Origin: Erysipelotrichia bacterium
GTDB lineage: Bacteria; Bacillota_I; Bacilli_A; Erysipelotrichales; Erysipelotrichaceae
DNA: 8,919 nt
Assembly: GCA_009929095.1 (NCBI GenBank)
Contig: SABF01000050.1
Coordinates: 1-8,919 of the forward strand
Reading direction: 5' to 3'
Shown here: in pieces, positions 1 through 5,731 of the stretch
Layout of the letters: every line of letters begins with the position of its first letter
How positions within the stretch are numbered: position 1 is the first letter of the stretch
Made by a program: the position numbers and the translations under genes
The notes under the pieces: model-generated
What the model was told of the DNA's origin: nothing
What the model saw: the letters and a program-made list of their open reading frames with translations, nothing else
Database searches by the model: none

Positions 1-408
1 GGCAATGATACTGCCGGAAGAAAGCATTGCCCCGGCAGAAGTATAATTGCCTGTACGTCGCAGCAATGCATTCATTCTTGATAGAAGTACTCCTAATTTG
101 AACGGCTTTGTGATGTAATCATCGCCGCCCATGTCCAGTCCCATGATGATGCTGACTTCTTCATCGGAAGCAGTGAGAAATATAATAGGTACCTTTGATG
201 AACATCTGACCTTTTTACAAACGTCAAATCCGGTGCCGTCGGGCAGCGTCACATCGAGGACTAAAAGGTCATAGATATTCTTTGACCACAGACTGTTTGC
301 TTCTGAGACCGTTCTTGCAACATCCACATCGTAATGCTGTATTCTAAAAGAATAGGACAGTCCATCTACAAGACTCAAGTCATCTTCCAACAATAAAATC
401 TTACTCAA
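1..408 (-). CDS. Two-component response regulator, OmpR-type receiver domain (partial, C-terminus off the left edge)
   Basis: I translated 136 codons by eye; the gene continues past the window edge. It begins MSKILLLEDD and forms a complete receiver domain. The acidic pocket is E8-D9-D10, the phospho-acceptor is D52 (LVLDVTLPDGTGFD), the conserved threonine is T79 (IIFLTAS) and the lysine is K101 (DDYITKPF). The final residues (about 119-136) enter the linker to an expected winged-helix DNA-binding domain, as in the OmpR/PhoB and BceR/VncR groups, but that domain is not visible. The start is TTG at 406-408, preceded by AGGAG at 416-420 with 7 nt spacing; no in-frame ATG fits better. A partner histidine kinase would be expected further left. 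The role is phosphorylation-dependent transcription control; the signal is unknown. No clear promoter was found: the AT-rich stretch 631-650 has -10-like hexamers on this strand but no good -35. Confidence 0.93.
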   Translation of the reverse strand, partial: MSKILLLEDDLSLVDGLSYSFRIQHYDVDVARTVSEANSLWSKNIYDLLVLDVTLPDGTGFDVCKKVRCSSKVPIIFLTASDEEVSIIMGLDMGGDDYITKPFKLGVLLSRMNALLRRTGNYTSAGAMLSSGSIIA

Positions 409-1755
409 GATATGTCTCCTTTCAGCGGCCATCTTCTGGACTCGCTGCTTCTGCGGGTATCAGTCAAAGAGCAGCCATCTTTACCGCACCGGGTATGCAT
501 CTGGTGACGCGTGAATTGTTTATACAGCGGCAAGCAGCGTCCCCGTTTTTTCTGGTTTCTTTCAAAGTGATACATGTCATGTGCTGATACCACTGCCTCT
601 GTTCTCATATGCTGCAATTCGATCATACTAATAATATAAGTATACTACTGTGAATAAGAGTGAAGATAAGGCTTAAGGAATTGCGACAGAAGACAGACAG
701 GTGTCTAAGAATTGTACCGCCAGCATTTCTGGAAATGGAAGCCATTCAGCGCTGAACTGCAGTTTGCCAGGTGTGGAGAACATTTATTAATCTTCCATGA
801 ACATGTAAAACTGGATCTGCGGCCGGGCAGGAAACATGCAATTCCTATTACAATGCCAGTTGATGCAAATTGCCTCATCGTATTCTGACAGGACATTGAT
901 ATATCATTCCTGCTGTTCAAAACGCCATCGGTCAGTCGGAGTTGCACATGGAATTATGGCAAGCAGACGACGTATAAATATCAACAGGTCCAGCTGTCTG
1001 GGAAAGAACCTTTATCATCATAATACCACTGGCATTATGCTCGACTCAGTATTGTGTCAATTCTATTGCGATTCAGAAAGAAGCCTATGAAACCTTCCAT
1101 AGAACATAATTACTCTGACAGGCACAGTCAGTGAAGACCACTAAAACAATGCATCAGAATAAGACTGTGTGATAACTGCAGTGAACTGTCAGTATGCAAG
1201 TTTGCTCAGCAAAGTTATGATGCATAGAAGGAAAATACCAGTCATATGAATCCAATCTGATATTGGAAGTCAAATTTTCGGATTGCCTATGTCTGTGATC
1301 TGCGAGACATTTCAGCTTGATCTGTCCATGAGGAAATCCGCTGATGCAATCATTACCTTAATGCACTTGAATATCTCACCAAGATTGATCGGCAGGTCTC
1401 TTTGCGGCAGTATGTTTTATAAGACTTTAGCAATTACATTGAATAAAGGAATAAATCTGAATCGACTTCTTCACGGGGAATGTGAACAAGTTATTCTGGT
1501 ACTTATCCCTCAATAAACAGCCAATGCTTTCAAAATTAACTATAAGGTCATTTACTCAAAGCTGAATCAGTTATCCAATCATCTCTGAGTTGTAAGAACT
1601 AATCAATCCAGCAGTGATTTCTCAAGATATATCATCATCACAGGATTTAACTCAGCACAAAAGACTGCTGAAGTGATGACCAGGCAAAAGATGAATTTTA
1701 TACATCGGAAAATTGGTCAGCCCTGGGCTGATCCAGATCATGCTTGCATGTGAAT
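409..1755. other. Long gene-poor region (about 1.3 kb), possible decayed coding DNA
   Basis: I see no convincing gene here. Open frames of 73-84 codons occur at 405-626 (minus), 705-947 (minus), 836-1090 (plus) and 1283-1516 (plus). All lack a Shine-Dalgarno and have compositions rich in Cys, His, Arg and Ser that are typical of chance frames. The frame at 405-626 ends by overlapping the TTG start of the response regulator (TTGA) and has no ribosome binding site. The stretch 631-650 is AT-rich with TATACT/TATATT on the minus strand and could serve as a promoter for the regulator. The plus-strand stretch 1320-1500 shows weak, interrupted similarity to the Spo0A C-terminal domain (see findings). 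Confidence 0.5.
1708..1731 (-). terminator. Weak candidate terminator downstream of the PaaK-like gene
   Basis: On the minus strand the sequence forms a 6-bp GC-rich stem (TCAGCC at 1726-1731 pairing with GGCTGA at 1717-1722, loop CAG). A short AATTTT follows at 1709-1714, three bases beyond the stem. The stem is short and the T-tract modest. A second hairpin, 10 bp with one G-T pair (1756-1765 with 1774-1783), spans the ligase stop codon but has no T-tract. Either could end the tetR-ligase transcript. Confidence 0.35.
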
Positions 1756-1771
1756 GCTATCTCGTTTATAT

Positions 1772-3142
1772 CTACGAAATAGCTGACTGAATAATATGCT
1801 TGAATTTTCCGCTTTTGGGGTTGGTCTTCGGCTCTTCATCCGAAAGGATGCAGGTGTAATCAAACACGCCCTGGGCAGTAAAAAACTCTTTGAGCCGAAG
1901 TGAAGCCTGCGCGAAGGCTTCCGCCCGATTGATACCTTCCGTCGGTATTAGCCGAAGTTCAATACGATTGTCAGAATGAACCACAAGCTGAAAACGGCGA
2001 AGCGTATGTTCTTCTTTCAGTGTTGCATAAATTGCCAGCGGGGCCAGACGAATGATTCTGCCGTCTTGCTTTAGTGAAACCACATCATCAGTACGTCCCT
2101 CAATCTCAAGCCAGGGAGATGGATTGCCGCAGGTGCAAGGTTCACTGTGCAGAATGATCCTGTCTGTCACCTCATAACGGATCAGCGGCTGCGTATAGTT
2201 TGACAGGTTTGTTAATAGGATTTTATCTGCCAATACGCCGTTTGGCACAGGATTGTTATTCTGATCGACAGGTTCAATGATGAGCCAGTCATCATTGATG
2301 TGCAAGTGTTTTTCACGGCACTCACAGGCAATTGTGCCGCCTTCTGTACAAGAGTAAGATGTCTGTACATAGCATCCAAAAGTTTCTGAAAGCTGCTCGC
2401 GAAGCTGTGGTGACAGATATTCTCCGCCAGTCATAATAATTGTGGGAGAGATGTGCAGTCTTCCGCTTTGCTGTTCTTCGATCAGCAGTTCGAGGTTGGA
2501 TGGATAGCCGCCCAGCATGACAGGCTGAAATTCATTCAGCCGCATTACGATCTTTTCAGTTGGAAGCAAAGCATCAACGATACCGATCTGCTTTTTCTTC
2601 CATGGAAATGCTCGGAGTTTGCTATGGATTGAACCATTGCCAAGATAAAAACCGCTGTCCGCATAAACACCAATCGAACGTCCACCCTTGGAAATAAATG
2701 CTTTCATATCCTCTTCTCTTGCATAGGCACGGCAGAAACTAATTCCGTTTGTCACATTAGCCGTTGTGCTGTCGCAGAGCATTACCAATGGATTTCCAGT
2801 GGAGCCGCTGGTTGTATTCACCTGATATTTTCCGTTGAGTTTACGTCCAAGATTCTCGCGATCTGACATGAATGCATTGACGTCGGAAAGGGTTACCTTG
2901 GGATCTGTTACCCATTCATTCCAGTGTGACATCAGATCCGGCTTTGTGACTACAGGCAGATCACAAAGGGTGGGTGAATCCGGCAGTGCTGCAAATAGTT
3001 TCTGATAATAAGGGCTGTTGACTTTTGCATATGCTACAAGCGCATCAAAGCGCTGCTGACGCAAAGTGTCACGAGCAGCGGTATCCAGTTTCGAATATTC
3101 TTTACACAGCTGCATTGCCTTCAATAATCCGATTTTATTCAT
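1772..3142 (-). CDS. PaaK/CapK-like AMP-forming acyl-CoA ligase (phenylacetate-CoA ligase family)
   Basis: The 456-residue protein belongs to the ANL adenylating superfamily, PaaK branch. These cytoplasmic enzymes join an aryl or acyl carboxylate to CoA through an acyl-AMP. Visible motifs are the phosphate-binding loop TTSGSTGNP (110-118), TGGEYLS (238-244), the adenine-binding TSYSCTEGG (261-269), LIRYEVTDR (320-328), the hinge region GRTDD (349-353), and the C-terminal PKSGK (442-446), whose lysine is a candidate catalytic A10-type residue. Cysteines C273, C275, C336 and C338 could form a metal site (inference). The start is ATG with TAAGGAGGT 6-7 nt upstream, and it overlaps the TetR stop codon as ATGA, so the two genes are co-transcribed and probably translationally coupled. 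Length is normal for the family and the frame is intact. The substrate cannot be told from sequence; aromatic acids are typical of the family. No beta-oxidation or ring-degradation genes lie nearby. Confidence 0.88.
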   Translation of the reverse strand: MNKIGLLKAMQLCKEYSKLDTAARDTLRQQRFDALVAYAKVNSPYYQKLFAALPDSPTLCDLPVVTKPDLMSHWNEWVTDPKVTLSDVNAFMSDRENLGRKLNGKYQVNTTSGSTGNPLVMLCDSTTANVTNGISFCRAYAREEDMKAFISKGGRSIGVYADSGFYLGNGSIHSKLRAFPWKKKQIGIVDALLPTEKIVMRLNEFQPVMLGGYPSNLELLIEEQQSGRLHISPTIIMTGGEYLSPQLREQLSETFGCYVQTSYSCTEGGTIACECREKHLHINDDWLIIEPVDQNNNPVPNGVLADKILLTNLSNYTQPLIRYEVTDRIILHSEPCTCGNPSPWLEIEGRTDDVVSLKQDGRIIRLAPLAIYATLKEEHTLRRFQLVVHSDNRIELRLIPTEGINRAEAFAQASLRLKEFFTAQGVFDYTCILSDEEPKTNPKSGKFKHIIQSAIS

Positions 3143-3777
3143 TTTGAAACCTCCTTACAAATTCCGTACAGCATCATGTCCAGATACTGCTTGATTTCCA
3201 GCTTGATTTCACTGCTCTTTTCAAAAAAAACATTCGGGGCGTTCTGGTACTGCAGCATATAGCGGCTCATTATGGCATTGGAGTAAATTAAGAGCGCATT
3301 CATCGTCTGCTGCGGAGAGCCCTTCAATGGAAGGGATGCCATTGCGCTGGAAAATATGTCTGTAGAACGCAACTGCATCTGCAGGGTTTATTTTTTCAAC
3401 AATTCGTTTTTTTCTATCATTATTGCTGCAGCACTTTCGCGAGAGGCAAGATTGATAAAATTTGTTTTGCATGGATGATCTGCACATAGACGAATTTTGT
3501 TTTCCATTTCTGCAAATAAGACAGTATAAAAATCTCCTGCTCGTGCCGGCGGGTCATAGTCTGTAAGAGTCTGCAGGGAACGTTCCAGGCAATATAGATA
3601 GAATTCCTTTTTTGTTCCAAAGTAATGAAAGAGCAGTCCCTTGGAAATACCGCAGGCGGCTGTGATTCGATCTGTGTTGGCATCAGAATACGAAAAAACT
3701 GAAAACTCGTTGATTCCGGCATCAAGGATCAGACTCTGTTTTTCCAGAGGCAGTCTTCCAAACGCTTCATAATCCAT
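3139..3777 (-). pseudogene. TetR-family transcriptional regulator interrupted by an in-frame stop
   Basis: The N-terminal part (129 residues) has the TetR helix-turn-helix, residues about 35-60, with ITAACGISKGLLFHYFGTKKEF. It ends at TAA (3388-3390). The same frame stays open for another 82 codons after that stop, down to TGA at 3139-3141, and reads like a TetR ligand-binding C-terminus (IFSSAMASLPLKG, then QYLDMMLYGIC). With a sense codon at this position the protein would be 212 residues, a normal TetR length, so one nonsense substitution explains the break. I chose ATG at 3777 because GGAG lies 9 nt upstream; an upstream in-frame TTG at 3792 is less likely. An ATG at 3378 follows the stop but lacks a Shine-Dalgarno. 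The gene overlaps the ligase start (ATGA). It would have repressed its own operon through the two inverted repeats upstream; the truncated product keeps the DNA-binding domain but loses most of the dimerisation and ligand domain. Confidence 0.85.
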
Positions 3778-3801
3778 TGATATCATCTCCAATACGATTG
3801 A

Positions 3802-3817
3802 TTGACTGACAAGTCAA
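3802..3817. promoter_or_regulatory. TetR operator O1 (inverted repeat TTGACT-N4-AGTCAA)
   Basis: TTGACTGACAAGTCAA has perfect 6-bp arms around a 4-bp centre. An identical copy lies 40 bp away at 3842-3857. This copy lies just downstream of the predicted transcription start (about 3822) of the TetR-ligase operon, where a bound repressor would block transcription. The size and form are typical of TetR-family operators; binding by the adjacent TetR is inference from position. Confidence 0.75.
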
Positions 3818-3828
3818 TTTATGTAATT

Positions 3829-3857
3829 AATATATTACTTGTTGACTGACAAGTCAA
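3829..3857 (-). promoter_or_regulatory. Sigma-A promoter of the tetR-ligase operon
   Basis: On the minus strand, -35 TTGACT (3852-3857) is followed by a 17-bp spacer and -10 TATATT (3829-3834). Both hexamers match the housekeeping consensus at five of six positions with ideal spacing. The predicted start is near 3822, giving a leader of about 45 nt to the TetR ATG. O2 covers the -35 and O1 lies just downstream of the start, giving autoregulation. Confidence 0.8.
3842..3857. promoter_or_regulatory. TetR operator O2 (identical inverted repeat overlapping the -35 box)
   Basis: This is a second exact copy of TTGACTGACAAGTCAA. Its minus-strand TTGACT half-site is also the -35 hexamer of the TetR-ligase promoter, so binding here would directly exclude RNA polymerase. 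The 40-bp spacing from O1 is close to four helical turns and would place both repressor dimers on nearly the same DNA face. Confidence 0.75.
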
Positions 3858-4190
3858 TAAATACTGCCGGATCTATTTGAAAAGACTGCTCTGATAACAC
3901 TGAGACAATCAGACTGGCAATTATCACCAAAGTGTATGATATGAATTACAGTAAATAGGACAGCAGATATATGAATGGAAATTGTCAGTCACAGTCTGCT
4001 GTTCAAACCATGCACCATTATCCGGAAATTGATCGAACGCCAGGCAGAAAAAACGGGACTGCCTGCTGATTTGCCCTCTGTCAAGAAGACTGCATATAAG
4101 TAAAACGAACGGGATTGATATAGCCTGGACAATATATACTGTATAGAAATTAAATAAAAATAAGGCTGCAATAGTTAAGGAGGATAGTAT
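3858..4190. other. Intergenic region between the tetR promoter and the VOC gene
   Basis: No gene is seen. A hairpin with a perfect 7-bp stem (CAGGCAG 4041-4047 with CTGCCTG 4059-4065, 11-nt loop) has no T-tract and is not a convincing terminator. The VOC gene's promoter probably lies in the AT-rich stretch 4115-4156. Candidate elements there are TTGATA (4115-4120), TGGACA (4126-4131), TATACT (4135-4140) and TAAATA (4151-4156), but no pair has ideal spacing, so I do not assign one. Confidence 0.5.
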
Positions 4191-4601
4191 ATGAGACTGG
4201 ATGGATTTGGGTTATTAGTTAGTGATATGGGAACAATGATTCGCTTCTATAGAGATGTATTGGGCTTTGATATCAAAGAAAGCAATAATGCTTCAAATGT
4301 ATATTTGGTTAAGGACGGAACATTATTCCTGCTGTACGGACAAAAAGATTTTGAAAATATGACAGGCAGGAGATATGAATATGCTAAAGGGCTGAATGGA
4401 CATTCTGAAATTGCACTTTATGTTGATACATTTGAAGAAGTTGATGCTGAATTTAAAAAAGCAATAAACAAGGGGGCGATATCAGTGCTTGAACCTACAA
4501 CAGAGCCTTGGGGACAGAGGACATGTTATATAGCAGATCCTGAGGGTAATTTAATTGAAATAGGATCGTGGAATAAACCGTTTGAAAGCAAAGACAAATA
4601 A
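4191..4601 (+). CDS. VOC-superfamily (glyoxalase/bleomycin-resistance/dioxygenase fold) protein
   Basis: The 136-residue protein has one VOC domain made of two beta-alpha-beta-beta-beta modules. The first module shows GLLVSDMGTMIRFYRDVLGF (7-26). The second shows HSEIALYVDTFEEVD (71-85), then TCYIADPEGNLIEIGSW (111-127), the usual DPeGN-xxE ending. Of the common metal ligands, E123 is present and E73 or H71 could supply the second. The position normally held by a first-strand His is occupied by Gly5, so metal binding may differ from glyoxalase I. The start is ATG preceded by AAGGAGG with suitable spacing. It stands alone between non-coding stretches, so neighbours give no hint of substrate. 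The family includes lyases, isomerases, dioxygenases and drug-binding proteins; a specific function is not assignable. Confidence 0.87.
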   Translation: MRLDGFGLLVSDMGTMIRFYRDVLGFDIKESNNASNVYLVKDGTLFLLYGQKDFENMTGRRYEYAKGLNGHSEIALYVDTFEEVDAEFKKAINKGAISVLEPTTEPWGQRTCYIADPEGNLIEIGSWNKPFESKDK

Positions 4602-4623
4602 TAAATTAGAGAGTATGACTTGA

Positions 4624-4640
4624 TGATGTCAATGACATCA
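4624..4640. repeat. Inverted repeat TGATGTCA-A-TGACATCA after the VOC gene
   Basis: Two perfect 8-bp arms are separated by a single A, 22 bp after the VOC stop codon. There is no T-tract on either side, so an intrinsic terminator is not supported. It may be a transcript-end hairpin or a protein-binding site. Confidence 0.4.
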
Positions 4641-5116
4641 CTGCAAGTGCAAAGCGAAATATGAAAGGGAAATGGATAACTGAGATTCTTGGCCTCTGCA
4701 TCTTTTTGCCCAAAAGATCAGAATCAGATAAGCGGAATGCATGAACGGCAGCAGAAGACTCGGATATAGAAAACATATCCTGTAAAATATAATTCAAGAC
4801 TTGATCAGCAACGTGTTTTGAACATCAGGCTATATATCAGGATCACATCTGAAACAGTCTATTTCATGCTATGCATCATCATGCATTATGTTTGGACTCT
4901 GGTGTTTTTCATTGTTTCAAATCACAGTATTTCGGCATTTGCATCAGAAATGAGTCGGCATTCAATCATTATCATGCTTGTAGTACAGTGCATGCTGGAA
5001 TCCATTTTACCTTTTGACTGCATGTATGCAATCAATCGTGATGACTTTGTTTTCTCTGTCACTGATTTCTGATATTTATAAGTGAAGATGCTTTCATTAT
5101 CGAAGACCGGACATAG

Positions 5117-5144
5117 AGGTCAGAGTGTATATCTCTGGCCTTTT
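5117..5144 (+). terminator. Terminator-like hairpin
   Basis: AGGTCAGAG (5117-5125) pairs with CTCTGGCCT (5133-5141) over 9 bp with one G-T pair and a 7-nt loop. The final T of the stem and the next three bases form a TTTT run on the plus strand. No intact gene ends just upstream; the VOC stop is about 515 bp away. It may end a lost gene or insulate the PTS operon. Confidence 0.5.
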
Positions 5145-5326
5145 CTGCGGCGGCATATAAATCCAGAAGTAAAACATACAGAGAAAAAACGGGAATCGGA
5201 TTATTCGTTTGCTGGATTGCTGGCAATCGTCATTATCAGATTCTGAATTGGTCTATTTGGTGCCCTATATGAATTGCGGCTGCTGGGTCAGAAGTATTTG
5301 TTCTTTACGGCTTTTACTATTATGGC

Positions 5327-5342
5327 TTCCTAACGTTAGGAA
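5327..5342. promoter_or_regulatory. 16-bp perfect palindrome, candidate operator of the PTS operon
   Basis: TTCCTAACGTTAGGAA is perfectly self-complementary with a central CG step, a symmetry often seen in LacI-family sites. It lies 9 bp upstream of the -35 box of the PTS promoter, centred near -52 relative to the predicted start. That position suits an activator, or a repressor acting from upstream. No regulator gene for the operon is in the window. Confidence 0.5.
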
Positions 5343-5351
5343 AAAACAAAA

Positions 5352-5380
5352 TTGGCTCTTTGGATATTGATTGATAAGAT
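5352..5380 (+). promoter_or_regulatory. Promoter of the beta-glycoside PTS operon
   Basis: -35 TTGGCT (5352-5357), a 17-bp spacer and -10 TAAGAT (5375-5380) give a good sigma-A-type promoter. The predicted start near 5387 leaves a leader of about 24 nt before the IIA gene. That is too short for a LicT/BglG-type antiterminator hairpin, so control is more likely at initiation. Confidence 0.6.
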
Positions 5381-5410
5381 TGCAGTCGGAAGGGACATAA
5401 GGTATGAGTA

Positions 5411-5731
5411 ATGCAAAATGAAGATATAAAAATGATTGCCTATGAAATAATCGCTTTTTCTGGAGAAGCAACAGATTTTTATTATAAAGCGCTTTCTTCT
5501 TATAAGAAGAACGATGAAGCAGAAGCAAATCAGTTCATTGAAAAAGGCGATGAATCACTGAACAAGGCACATAAAAAGCAGATGGACCTGATTGTTAATG
5601 AGACTAACGGAAGTGAAATTCCATACTGTATCATCATGGAACATGCACAGGATCATCTTATGAATGCAATGACAGTAAAGAATATGGTGAAAGAACTGGG
5701 GGAACTTTATGCACTGCTTAAAACAAGATGA
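5411..5731 (+). CDS. PTS lactose/cellobiose-family IIA component
   Basis: The 106-residue cytoplasmic protein is full length for the PTS IIA Lac family (lactose, cellobiose and chitobiose transporters). It passes phosphate from HPr to IIB. The all-helical trimer signature is visible: an N-terminal helix with IAYEIIAFSGEATDFYYKAL (9-28), and the active-site motif EHAQDHLMNAM (77-87). H78 aligns with the phosphorylated histidine of known IIA Lac proteins and D81 with the residue that holds the trimer-centre metal. The start is ATG at 5411 with AAGG (5399-5402) 8 nt upstream; an ATG at 5404 reads only four more codons before a stop. Its end overlaps the start of the GH1 gene by 23 bp, so the two are probably translationally coupled. 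It is the first gene of the operon. Confidence 0.93.
   Translation: MQNEDIKMIAYEIIAFSGEATDFYYKALSSYKKNDEAEANQFIEKGDESLNKAHKKQMDLIVNETNGSEIPYCIIMEHAQDHLMNAMTVKNMVKELGELYALLKTR

Larger units (their letters stand above)
4602..5350. other. Gene-poor region upstream of the PTS operon
   Basis: Open frames at 4606-4797 (minus) and 4818-5072 (plus) lack ribosome binding sites and recognisable domains. The plus frame has a hydrophobic stretch but reads like chance sequence or a remnant. The region holds a near-perfect inverted repeat at 4624-4640, a terminator-like hairpin at 5117-5144, a small inverted repeat GATTGC-TG-GCAATC at 5215-5228, and the 16-bp palindrome at 5327-5342. Confidence 0.5.

Noticed and set aside
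405..626. 73-codon minus-strand frame overlapping the response-regulator start by TTGA
   Set aside because: It has no Shine-Dalgarno and a composition rich in Arg, Cys and His with no recognisable domain. The overlap is explained by the TTG start of the regulator.
836..1090. 84-codon plus-strand open frame
   Set aside because: It has no ribosome binding site and no domain, and its Ser/Cys/His-rich composition is typical of chance frames.
3385..3400. A-rich AAAAAATAA in TetR as a programmed frameshift site
   Set aside because: The zero frame reads AAA AAA TAA and continues correctly in the same frame after the stop, so a shift would not restore the protein.
3221..3487. Second minus-strand frame within the TetR C-terminus
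   Set aside because: It is a shadow frame. The frame continuous with the TetR N-terminus (through the TAA) gives the TetR-like C-terminus, so a frameshift explanation is not needed.
4041..4065. 7-bp hairpin CAGGCAG/CTGCCTG as a terminator
   Set aside because: There is no T-tract on either strand after the stem, and no gene ends nearby.
4818..5072. 84-codon plus-strand frame with a hydrophobic stretch
   Set aside because: It has no ribosome binding site. Hydrophobicity alone in AT-rich DNA is not evidence of a membrane protein, and no family is recognised.
5327..5342. Palindrome as an intrinsic terminator
   Set aside because: As a hairpin it is followed by A residues on the plus strand, and the minus-strand T-run precedes the stem rather than following it.
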